A stretch of DNA of 64,000 nucleotides from contig VDFB02373365.1 of the NCBI GenBank assembly GCA_007258455.2, positions 217,305,765-217,369,764 of the forward strand, written 5' to 3'. The DNA comes from Sequoia sempervirens. Its lineage: Eukaryota > Streptophyta > Pinopsida > Cupressales > Cupressaceae. Positions 34,980 through 46,870 of the stretch are shown here, piece by piece. A model generated the notes under the pieces. It saw only the letters and a list, made by a program, of their open reading frames with translations. It searched no databases and was not told the origin of the DNA. The position numbers were made by a program, and so were the translations under genes. How positions within the stretch are numbered: the first letter of the stretch is position 1; each line of letters opens with the position of its first letter.

Positions 34980-37900
34980 TCACCTTTTCTAGCAACTTCC
35001 ACTATTCAGGTGATGGAATTGTCATTTTTTTCTAACTAATGTTGTTTGACTTGAAGATTTGTTAACAATTAATGATTCAAATTGGAACCTATCTTGGATT
35101 CCTCATTCAATTTTGTATTCAAGGTTAGTAATGGTTTGATGGAATCAAAATAGTTCACCACATCTGGGTTCTGAGGAAACTGGTCCAAATCAATCTTCCT
35201 TGCATTCTCCATCTTCTTTCTGAAACCATTATCTCCAATGAATCACTCATTTTTGTAAAAATCCTTTGGAAAAAAAAAGCTTTGTGAAGTTCCTTGCCTT
35301 TTCATCCACCTTCTTCATCTTTTCTGCAGCCAAATGCAAATATTCCTTTGTTTCATGCATTCTCAAACACTTTTCAATAATAGATGGCAATTTCATTGAT
35401 GTAGCAAGCTAATTAGTAATCCCTTTTCATTTCAAAACATTGTCACTAGCTTTTTAGATTGTTTGTTGAATTTGATTTGCAAATTTCTCTAATGCAAGCA
35501 CATTTTTGTTGTCCACTAAATATTTTTGAGCTTCTTATGATGTTTTTTGATAGCATCAATTAATTGAAACATGTCACACAAATGATCAATCCTCTGCATT
35601 ATTTCATCCTAGATGTTTTGTTTCATATGCTCATTGTTTCTCTATAAAATGTAGATAACTTATTTTGACAAGACTTAATTTCATTTTTTATTCCATCAGC
35701 TCTACCTCCAATCTTTCATTTCTTTTTCTCTCCTCCAATTTTTGTTCCCACTATGCATTTCCATTCGCAATGCTTAGTCTTAATTTTTCTGAAGTAGATT
35801 TTTCCTCAACATATTTCTTGTTCCTCTCATCTAACCTTTGCTTCAGTTCATTCACTTCAATCTCATTCTGCTTATCCTCTTTGCTTGTTGATGTAGAGGA
35901 ATTTTTTTTATTCTTTTTTCTATTTCATTACTCTTGTTATCTGCTGCTTTCCTCTTTGCTTTCTCATTTGCTAGGTCTACCTATAACTTTTCAATTTGAG
36001 TTTGCAACCTTTTTTTCTCTCTATCTTGCTTTAGTAATGATGTGTACACCAATTCATTGTTCTTTTTTGATACATTAATTTTGTTAGTATTTTTGAGTCC
36101 AAAAAATTTGAATTGAATATTTTTCACCTGGAATTTAGATTGAGCCATCTGATTTGTTTGTTTGTTTTGAACTGTAGGAACAAGAATTGTGTACTCCATG
36201 ATTTATTTATTTGTGTCAAATGTGGGTAATACCATGGTTGTTGCAGGCTCTAAAGTTACAACAAATGTACTCTCCATTAGTTGCTTTTATTTTTTTATTC
36301 AAGTCTAATTTATTTTTAAACTCTTCAATTTAATCAAAACCTAGGGACGCAGGAACAATAGAATGCTTGAATGGTGAAGGAATAGGAGTACTTGTAGTTG
36401 CTAATTATGTCACAACCAAATTGACTGGTAGTGGGGGAGTTCTTGGAAATAACTTCTTTGTGGTGGATCCACTGGTAGTGTGCTTGGACCTATCAAAATC
36501 CTTTTCCTCTTTTGTATGCCTTGATCACTTGGTGTTTATGTGGTATATTGAATTATTGTCCTCTTATGTGTATTTTGTTGTTGGAGCACATGTTGACCAC
36601 TACTAGTACTACTACACATACCATTGCCACCAGAGGCAGTGCCAGTTGCACTAAGCTCTCCGCCATGGGTATGTCCTAGTTGTGATTGTATCTGACCACG
36701 AGGATGAGGATTTAAACCTCTAACAAATTGGATTGTATGCCCTTGGTCTAATTTTTCACCTCCAAGCCCAGGACTTGATTTATCAAATCATTTTCTATGC
36801 TCTACATCTATTACCATCCAAGGGCCTTGTCTTTGGGACCCCAAATGACCACCTTCATAACCCATTTTTTTAGCTATGGATGCTCCTGAAGTATATGCTT
36901 CTTTTGTGGCCTCACTTAAACCAAGTTTGAAATTGACATGGCTTTGTTCTTCCCTATCATCACTAGATTCACCATCACTTTCTTTATATTCTTGTTCATT
37001 CAAATGCTCTATATTCCACAATTTGCTAAACTCGTGATCTTCTTCATTATCTTCATACTCTACAAGAGCTCTTGGATCACCTAGCTCCTTCCTCATAGAC
37101 CAAAAGGTAGTAATTTTTTATCATGGCCAATTTTTATCTGTAACTTCCTTCTCTAGAGAATATGGTATGTTTAATCTACTAGATGGTTTATGACCTTTTT
37201 CATAAAAATTGTTGTACCTCCTAATTGTCTTTCGATGCAATGCCATAATTTATGCTAACAATTGTTCAAAACAAATACCATTCTCAACAACACTTTTCTC
37301 CATTTCTATTTTGACCTCATCCCAAGAATCCTTGTTTCTCAAGTTTTCAAGCAAAGGTTTACTTTGATGTTGAATTCTACTTACAACATTCTTATTGAGC
37401 ACAATCATTGATTTAATGGTGTCACATGGATCATACTGCCAGTGATGGATGGCATCAAAATAAAAAAACTTCAAAAGATTATGTGCCACACTAAATTCTT
37501 TTCTCTCAAATGTGAACCCTCCACATGAAAAAGGTAAAGAAGGATATAAGGTCTTCTTTTGCTGACTGACAAAGTGTAGTTCATCAGTACTCTGTATATG
37601 CCTTACATATTCCAATGCAAAAACCCTTTCTATCACATTTATTGGAAGTTTTTATGGTTGTACTCTCGATCCATAAAATCTTAGCACAGTATATTCTTCC
37701 ATTAAGTACCAATCAACCAATTGTATTTCTTTTCCTAGTTGAATGCAGTTTCTACATGACATAAGCAATCTAGGAATTGGAGTATTTGTAATTTATTGAT
37801 GTAATGGATCCAAAAAGTAGTCTACAGAATGACTATAGTTCCTTCAAGAATCATTCATCCTTATCTTAGTGGTCCATTCATATACTGAAGCCATTCTCTT

Positions 37901-38733
37901 TTCCTCAACATTACTATAGGGCTAAATCTGAAGCTTGTTGGTCTAAAACATCCCTCTAAATTTGAATAGAAAAAGATAGCACAAGTAGGTTGTGAACCTA
38001 AATGTCTTGGTGGAGCCTCCTTTAATCATTAAAAAATATTTATGCATGGATTCTACAATTTTCTTAGTAAAATTATATTTGACATGTGTAACACCTTAAT
38101 GGATATTATATACCATTTCAAGGAGGCTTGCACCCACTTCCAAATTGCTATCCAGTTTGAGGAAAAATGCTAGCATGGAAATAGTATGCTAAACCCATGG
38201 TTAAAAAAATCCAAATCATAAGGAGGCTTATGATCACGTTTCAATTTGTTTCTATCCTAAACTATTTTATTTAAGAAAGATTTTTTCTCCATTTCATCCA
38301 TTGTTTCATAATCACTGGCAAGCTTTTCTAGGTCAATGTGGAAATTTTACAATTCTTCGGTGGTAAATCCCAACACTTTTCCAAGTTCTTATGTATTAAT
38401 GGATAAAAATTATTCTTTTCTATCTTTATTAACAATTGATCTTTTGTTATTATCATAATTTTGGGCACAAACCATGATAAATTTTGGGCAAGGGAAAACT
38501 TCATGTAACATCATACACCCTAATCAAGTTACCCATGGTACAATGATACTATTAACTTGAATTTGCTTTGAAGCCTTATTCTAAGATGAAAATCTAAGTT
38601 CTGAGGTATGCCTACCATAGGTTTCAAGATCATAAATATCATGGTATTCATCAGTGAAACTTGGGGTTTCAAGCAATTTTGCATAATGTATTTTTTTATC
38701 TGACATTGCTCTAGTGGTACTGGTGGTAGACAT
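34980..38733 (-). pseudogene. Large non-pol ORF with G-patch-like segment (ORF C), decayed
   Basis: Read on the minus strand from ATG at 38733 (MSTTSTTRAMSDKKIHYAKL). An N-terminal helical region with stops leads to EYTVLRFYGSRVQPYKLP (near 37690), which lines up with YIRIDGCPAAPYRLP of ORF D and LRIRGFEKAPLKIP of ORF B. The clear frame 37636-37250 and then 37096-36788 follow; the latter is acidic and then has ASIAKKMGYEGGHLGSQRQG, which resembles a G-patch (nucleic-acid-binding) motif, also known from some plant Gypsy polyproteins. A Gln/Gly/Ser-rich stretch and a Lys/Glu-rich, heavily broken tail (36200-34980) complete it. Many stops and at least one frameshift. No RT or integrase. Ends are approximate and no LTRs were assigned. 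Confidence 0.5.
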
Positions 38734-39208
38734 TCTTATACAATGTGAAATTGTGAACTCCCTATTAGTCCTTAATTTTTCTTAATTCTTAAGTCTCTCA
38801 ACCCTAAACCCAAACTTCAAAGTTTGACAAAATAAAATTTTAAGAAATGTCAAACAATGAAACATGGTCATAGGAATTCTTTCAATTACCCAGATTTTTA
38901 TTCTTGAAATGATTAATACTGACAATCATGGAAACCGGGTTACTAGAATGGATTTGTTGGAAGTGGAAATATGGAACCCAGAATAAGGTGGTGCACTACA
39001 ATGAGCAAATTGAAGATTGAAATCTCCTTGTTTGTTGACCCTCTCACTTAAAAATAAAATCACTTAGTAGTAGAAAGTGTTTTTTTTAACATTAAAGTGA
39101 AAGAAACCGAAACATCTATGTGTTGTTTCTAGACTACACAATTAGTACATGGCCAACAACATTTAAAACAATCCATTTAGTCTTGCATTAACAATAAATT
39201 CTATACCA
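38734..39208. other. Upstream of ORF C, no gene seen
   Basis: AT-rich sequence that could be the leader of the ORF C element. I found no PBS or LTR end in it. Confidence 0.45.
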
Positions 39209-41440
39209 TTGATCTTTGTAAATCTAACGGTTAAAGGGTGATTCTAGAGGCTTAAGTTTGCAAGCCTAGCACTCTGTGCATTTCATTCTAGAATGCAACT
39301 ACAACCATACATCAAACTTTCATCGAATGGTTGAGTAATTTATGATATAAATAATAAACATGTTTTTTAAAGTTGTTTTAAACTTTAATTCGCTAGGATT
39401 GACATCAAGGTCAAGGGGTCAGTAACTTAACGCTGCAAGGGACTTAATAAAATGAATAATGATACCAGGAACTAGGGGAGAAGGTCAATGATAAATTAGA
39501 AATCAATAACATTTTGGTAAACCCTAACAAGAGTGACAACTTTTAGTGTTTATAATGTTTTTTGTCAATTTGATGGACACTTTCTTTTTTCATTTGTATT
39601 GCTTTATGTTTTACTTTTAATTTTGCATGAAATTATTTCATAAATAAATAATACTTAATTTCTTAAAGGAAAAAAAATGATTTGAATAGATTCATAGACA
39701 CTAAACTTAGAAAATAACTCTACTATAAATGAATAACAAAGAATAACACAACACAACCATTTATTTTATTACAACTGAATTACAATGTCACTTTATTACA
39801 TATCTTTTTAAAGATGAGTAGCTGTAGAGCACAAAAGCTCTTGTTTTGTATAAATAAAATATGTTAGTTTACATAGACACAATTTATTTCCAGTTGTTGC
39901 TGATGACAATGGATTACAAATTGATTCCAATTTCCAAGCTTCTACTGGTGACAATGCAATACAAATGTGACACTAAAAATAAATACATGATTCCAAAGCT
40001 TCCATTGGTGACAATGTAATACAAATTTGGCTCTGAAAATAAATGCAAGGGGCTCACCTGGACAACAATGCTAGGGAAATGAGAGTTGTGAAGATACAAA
40101 ATCTACTTATCCCCTTTGAGAACCAGAATCATGTAGAAGATGATGGGTAGTAAAATTGCTCCCATATTCTACCTGTAGCCTCCATGCATTAGGATAGCAC
40201 TTATCTCCATTAGAGCTCCTCATCCTCATTCAAAACCTGTCTAAGAAGTCAAGTCAACCAAATCAACTTCTTTCCAATTCTACCCATTCTAAACTTAAAG
40301 GAAATTGGTCTTTTACTTTGTAACTACATAATTGGAGGTAGGAGAATTTAGAGTATCCCCAATAATACCACATCATCTTCTTCCTAAATCCTTATTAACC
40401 CTAAAAAAGGAAAACCCTTATGACACTATCCACTATCATTATACCTATTTATAGGCCACCAGTGCCGCTACTAGCCTAATTTGCACAAACCAAAAAACCA
40501 AATTAATTGATTCGTGTAACTTAAGCCTTACATGTACAATTAAAATGTTTAATTTGATTGACGTCTGGCTACATGCAAACTATACCTCAAGCTAACAAGA
40601 AATCAAAATCGCCAGACTATAGTACCACTCAAACAATATGAAATCATTACAAATCTTGTTTCATTAAAGCTATGAGCTATCTAATTAATCACTTTAGATG
40701 TTCATATGGCATTAATTGCCACCTGTAGTAAAACTACCACACTTTCTTCAAAAATATTGAGAATTTCAATTAAATGAAATGTGGTACGTCGAGGCATTGA
40801 AAAGAGAGAATGAGTGATGAACGATGAGCCTTGATCTCGCCATGTGTCTGCATCTAACGGTTCTAGTGTTATTCCATAGGTTTTAATTCATAAGTCTAGT
40901 GATTTAGATATTTACTTCTAGAATGCAACTATAGTTGTCCATCAAAAATTCATCAAATGGTTGTGGTTATATTGATTTGCGCTGACATCTGGCTATAGAT
41001 ATGAATTATCCTTTGCACATATTTCCTTCATTACTTTGGTCCGGGGATTGTATTTAAATTATTTTATAAGGTTGATAATTTAGCCTTGTTTGGCCTTTAC
41101 ATGATTTGTGTAAAACATTCTTAAGTTTTTAATCCCTAGTATTACATTCTTCCTAGGCAGTCCCTCTTTTAAAACAAACTTTATGCATGTGTGTATTTCT
41201 TCCATTTAAGTTCCTGTATCACTCATCGCCAAAATCCTTCAACCCATCGTGTTCATTACCATGATGAGTAATGAGATTTGATCTTTCCACGTGTTTGCAT
41301 CTAACGGTTCTAGTGTTATTCTAGAGTTTTCAATTCGCAAGTCTAGTGCTTCAAAGAATTACTTCTGGAATGCAACTACAACCGTCGATCGAAAATTCAT
41401 CGAACAGTTGTGGTTATATTGATTTGGATTGACATTTCTC
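39209..41440. repeat. Three dispersed copies of a ~130-160-bp repeat
   Basis: Copies at 39209-39335, 40831-40993 and 41278-41440 share TTGATCT, CATCTAACGGTT(C)TAG, CTAG-flanked spacer, TAGAATGCAACTA(C/T)A and a tail ATCGAA(T/C)GGTTG. Copies 2 and 3 extend further to GTGGTTATATTGATTTG. The CAACCGTCGATCGA...TCATCGAACAGTTG part of copy 3 is an imperfect inverted repeat. Such AACGGTT/CAACCG blocks are common in plant repeats. No coding frame overlaps. Confidence 0.7.
39904..40048. repeat. ~60-bp tandem repeat, three units
   Basis: Units starting near 39904, 39952 and 40009 share GACAATG(C/T/G)AATACAAAT and GATTCCAA(A/T)...AAGCTTC(T/C)A(C/T)TG. The last unit is partial. Confidence 0.65.
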
Positions 41441-41800
41441 CATTGAAATTTTTTTATTAGTTTGAGATTATATTTAATTCACCAATGTTTTTTCTTAATC
41501 ATTTGAAAATAGGTTTAATTCGCCAATGCTTTTTTTTTTGTTTGAAAAAAAAATTTAATCGCCAAAAAAATTGTTTTTTCTATTTTGAAAACAAGTTTAA
41601 TTCACCAATGAAAATATTTTCTAGGTTTGAAAATAGATTTTAATTGCCAATGAAAATATTTTATTGGTTTAAAAAAAATTGCAATTCGCCAAGATTTTCC
41701 ACAAACTTCTAGTGATTAGAAAATATTCGCCAATGGAGATTTTTTTTCCCAAAAAAATGAAAAATTCACCACTAAAATTAATATTTTTATTGGTCCAAGT
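41441..41800. repeat. Degenerate array of TTCGCCAATG-containing units
   Basis: At least seven units of about 45-60 bases carry AATT(C/T)(G/A)CCAATG next to A/T runs such as GAAAATATTTT and GGTTTGAAAA. Related motifs occur at 16100-16530. The array follows directly after the third copy of the 39209-41440 repeat, so the two may belong to one element. No TIR or ORF was found. Confidence 0.6.
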
Positions 41801-44800
41801 ATACAAGATTTTCCAAGATTTTACACCTTTGCTGAGGAGTGGGGTTTCTTAAAGTTATCCCTGATGCATTGTCATCCTTTTCTTAATATTTGGGGGAATT
41901 AGGTTGAAGAAATCAACAGGGCACTGAAAAAGAGCCTTTTTATAATAAAATAAGTTTTGGTGTTGTAGGATTCAACTATGCTCATTCTTGGAATAATGTA
42001 ATTTTTTTATTGTATAATTTATTTATAGTGATGAAAAATTGGGTTCAATTTGGTGTCAATTTCATTCTAATGTTTAAGTTTTGGTAGGTATGATGTGTGT
42101 ATAATTTGGGAATAGATCACTTTAATCAAGTGTTTAATTATAATTATTATTCTATTTGATTTAGATTTTTTTAATACGCATCTTATGGAAACAAAATAAT
42201 ATATTGCGCTGATTTCTATGTGTCTTCAATTTTTTAATGCATTGAAATGTGAGAACGTTCCAAGTATTAATTTTTTCTAGATCTTGAAATGGTCTAGAAA
42301 TGAATGGTTATTAGTATCTCCCTTAAAACTAGTTGGATTGTATTGCATGCTTATTATTTTGGCACTAGAGTTTATAGCTCCTATGTGTAGCTTTGTGCAT
42401 TTTGTTACACCAAGCTTATTCCCTGCATTTAAACCCTATTGTGCACTAGCTTGAAATCGAAAATAATAATAAATTCAGTTTCATGTTATAAATTGGAATT
42501 CATGTTTAGTGATCCATTAATTTTTTTATTTGAAAAATGCTAGTAGTACAAGGTTTTCCAACTCTTTTGAAGGACTTAATGCTTGAGAAGAGAATAATTT
42601 GAGGGCTTAATATTTTCCATTCTTTAAGACTGCATAGTGATAATTTGTTGTTATAAAAATCTATTTTGAAAATGCCAGTAGAGTGATGAATTTTTAATCT
42701 CTCTGTAGAGACCTAATATTTGAAAACAAGATAGCTTAAGGACATAATAATTTGAAATTTTGTGTCAGAAGATTTATTTTTGAGTTACAAGCCTCTCCAA
42801 TTCAAGGGCATAATGGTTTGCACTATGCAACTTTTGATTTAGCACTAAAAAAATGTCGAGAATGCTCTGCAAGGCCATTGCTATAAGAATATTTTATCTG
42901 CTTTCTATTTATTTACTGACATGAAATACTAGCAAAGTGCAGGATTTAATTCTTACTGGAACCTTAAAGTGGTTGAGAAAGGGATAGTTTTGGTATATTC
43001 CTATGAATAATTGAACCAGTTGTATCATCGGTCACTATTTTCAGGTTTTGTTGGTTATATTTTGTAATGCCTATGTGAAGATTTCATGTTTTGTTAAGCT
43101 ACACCTATTTTCTGTGCATTTGAATGTTGGCCTCACCAGCTCAAAATTGAAAGAAACAAATTTTATTACATGTTAGATCTTGGATTTGACTATGCAATGC
43201 CCATTATAATTCATAAGTAGAGCCATATAATGATATTCTATTGGTTTGAATTTATTAGTTCCATAAAATGTAACTGGAATACAACGTTTCAATTTGTGCT
43301 TTAAATCATAGTTAGAAAGCTAAGGGTTGAGAAAGGGAGAGCTATGGTATCTGCCCTTTATCTATTCATATGAGAGAACTGATATTTTTCATTTAATTAC
43401 CTAGAGTTTGCAATGCCTATTTTTTGATTCATGCATTTTGTTGTGCTAAACTTGTACTCATTTATAATATTTGTTTTTGATTACTAAGAACCACCACTTC
43501 AATGATGATATCTTGCAGATGATATTTTTCAAAACAAACCTGCAATAATCCAGACACGTAAGAGTACATGTTCTCTTTGGTAGTCTGATTTTGGATGGTG
43601 TGATTGGATGTTTGAAATATTGTAGTTCACTATTGCTTAGATCCTCTGGTTCTTGTATCAGTATATATTTCTTCTTGTGACATACAATATACACATTTGC
43701 ATGTCATTCTTTTTCCCTATAAATTTCTGATTGTTATTATATATATATATACAATAAACATATTTGCATGTCATTGTTTTACACATGTGCATGCATGCTC
43801 ATTCTTTTGCACAACAAATCTCCTCTCTCTCTCTTTCTCACTCTTGACTTATTTACAACAAGTCCAAATTCCCTCATTCCTACTCTTTCTTCCTTTTGTA
43901 AAGAAACATAATTATACTTAATGTGTGTGAGAGAGAGTCCTCAAGAACAACTGAAAATTCTCCCCAAGACCAATTTTCAAATCTCTATAGAATTCTCTAC
44001 CCTAATACAGTAAAAAATATATGAGAGCTACACTCACAAATAGCTCCCAAGATAGAGATACAAGACTCTACAACTACATCTATGGATAGCTCAACCTCAA
44101 ACATGTTATTTATAGATACTCAAGCATGAAGGAAGGTAAAATGACCACCATGAAACACACACGTGCACATATGCAATTGAACATATAGACTAATCCAAAA
44201 ATGAATCTAATTTTGTACTTAATGGCATGTTTCTGAATAGTGGCGTACTTCTTTAATGCTTGAGAAGGTTTGGGATGGTACGAGACATGTTTGAACATTC
44301 TGTAAGAGAGGAGATATCATTCTAGGCTTGATTCTAGTCACTATTGACCTCATAAATGTAGTTGTATATATGCAATAAAAAATTGAGTATGATTGCACAT
44401 TTACATTCCTTTTCAAAAAATTTGTGTAATTTCAAAAAAGGCAACACCTCATTTGGAGTTTGTAGGAAAAAGTTATGGCTTCCAAAAGAATCAAATCAAA
44501 GAAAGATAATGAAGCAAAAAATTCATCAAGGAAGCGAAAAACATGTGTTCACTAGTCAATAGAAAGTAGTGAACATGTCATTTACCAGTTAGTAGAATGC
44601 AGCGAACATGCCATTTGCCAATTAGTCGAAAGTGGCAATTTTCGTTCTGCACAAACATAAGTAACTTTTGCATCCAGATTCTCAATTTTGGGGCTCCCTT
44701 TGTTAATTGTAGAGAAAAATGATGAAAATAGGCACCTCGAGAAGGATAACTCTCGGTGTATTTTATATATATAAATATTTAATATATATATGCTAGTGTA

Positions 44801-45320
44801 ATATATATTTAAAAAAATTGGTGTGTTTAGTTTATGTTATCCTAGAGCTATTTTGTTTACTACATATTTAAATTTTTTGATATCTTTACTTTATTTCCTA
44901 CAATTTTTTTTTACTTTAAGATTTGGGTGTTCATATTTATAAAATAAAAATCATATCTAGTAATTTTTGTTCAACTAATTTTTCAAATGTTAGCTCTAGC
45001 ACTTTTATCCCCTTCTTTTCTATATAAATTGCATTCCTTAGTATATCTAGTAGATTTAAAGTTTTCTTTCAAAAAAAAAATTAAATGCCAACTCTAATTA
45101 ATTTTCTCCATTATCATAATTAGTATATCTAAATAGAAAAATGCTATTTTAATAAAAATTAACATTAGATGGTTAGAGTAGCATCATTTTGTTTTATCAT
45201 TTTAAAGTATTTTCTGGTTATTTTTTAATATTTACTATTGCATTAATAATCGTAATTTATTTTTTATAATTGAATTAGAACTATTTATATCATTTATGTG
45301 TTAGTCATAAGTGATAATAT
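41801..45320. other. AT-rich intergenic DNA, no gene seen
   Basis: No supported coding frame in 3.5 kb. It holds simple repeats, a (TA)n run near 43738-43752, a (CT)n run near 43820-43838, and AT-rich palindrome-like stretches near 44760-44815. It ends at the left target copy AATAT (45316-45320) of the Copia element. Confidence 0.55.
44546..44640. repeat. ~36-bp tandem repeat, three units
   Basis: Units share (C/A)(C/A)AGT(C/T)A(A/G)T(A/C)GAA(A/T)G followed by (T/C)AGTGAACATG(T/C)CATTT; the last unit is partial. Local duplication of non-coding sequence. Confidence 0.6.
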
Positions 45321-46576
45321 TGTTGGAAAAACAAGAACAACCAACTGACAGGGGGGGGTGGTGAATCAATTGTCACAAAATAATAAATTTTTCAAACTTT
45401 ACTTTACTTAATCTCATATCTGCTGAATAAGAAATTAACCATAAGCAATTAACACATTAGAGAGACAAAGAACACCAATATTTTTTACTTGGAAACCCTA
45501 TTAGGGGAAAAACCATGGTGGATGTTAGTCCATAATATTATACCCTATTAAAAGTATAATGAAAACAATAAAGGGGAATGCACATGCATTCAAGCACATT
45601 TCCTAGAGCTCACAACTCAGTTATAGAAGGGGCTCACTACCCAACAATACAAAATAGGATTAAATCTGGAGGGTACAAAATGAGAAAATAGTTTATTCAC
45701 AAGCCTGATTATAGTTCCAATTAAGCATTAAAAACTCCTTCACTTTTCACTCAAACTACTTCACACTTCACTGAAGCTTCTTCACACTTTGCTCTACAAT
45801 CGAATGATATTCACATATACACACATAGGAGCACACCCAACACATGAAGCACACTTTGCACCGATGAAACAATCGCTCTTATATATCCACCATGAGACTA
45901 CATCAACAACTTAATCAGCCAGAAAAATAAAACATATTTGCAATGTCGGCCCAAAATTATAATTAAATTTTCAATGTGGATCTAAACACCCTCGACCAAC
46001 GCAATGATGCGACCCAAAAAAATATTCACGAGTGCACCAAACATTCAAATTTTACTTTTCAAGGATCCACAACATGTTACCACCATCATGTCAGCTAGGA
46101 ACATGAAAACCTGAATGTGCACAAGAAAATCTTCGACCATGAGCACACCGATCAATGTGGACATACCATAAAGATAGAGAATAATCTAGAGACATCCAAG
46201 AACATCAAGAAACAATAGAGAAACAACCACAACAACTAGAATTACCAGAATCACACAAACTTCACTCAGGAATGCTGACAAAGACCACACAAATACTGTC
46301 AGAGCACAACATGATCAAATCTATAGCGGACCTCTGAAACTTCTGGTAGATGGTCTAGATACTCTAAAAAATAAACCCTTTAGTCCACAATGACTGATCT
46401 TCAATGTACAGAACAAGACACCTTCATGACCTACATAGTTCCACTGGGAACCTATAACACTTTCTTTTACAATTTTCTCAATATCCTTGACATATACAAC
46501 CTTCAATGCACCAAATTCTAACAGTGTTGACATCAATGACAACCACATATCAGCAAAACATCCACAACATCCAAAA
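45321..46576 (-). repeat. 3' LTR of the Copia element
   Basis: 1256 bp, TGTTGGAAAA on the plus side to TCCAAAA (terminal CA mutated to AA). It keeps the segment near 45490-45640 that is deleted in the partner LTR. Confidence 0.88.
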
Positions 46577-46590
46577 ATATCCCCCTTTGG
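46577..46590 (-). other. Polypurine tract of the Copia element
   Basis: Plus-strand ATATCCCCCTTTGG, read on the minus strand as CCAAAGGGGGATAT, directly against the 3' LTR. It is the same tract as in element A apart from one base. Confidence 0.85.
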
Positions 46591-46870
46591 TATTGATGGC
46601 AACACATGATGTGAAAAATACCATCAACCCAACACACTTGCTTCTTAACTACTTTTCTCCCATAAGGCTCTTCTCCTTGGAAGATTTTTCACATTGCACT
46701 TCTCCCCCTTTGACATAAATGGAAAAGGTAACCATGACCTTTCCATATACATGCTCTAAACCACATATCTACACATTTGACTACTCCCCATGAGTAGTAG
46801 CCATGGAAACATCAATCCGGCTCAAAATATAACAATGTAGCTCAGGGATTGATGCAAGTAAATGCATCTT

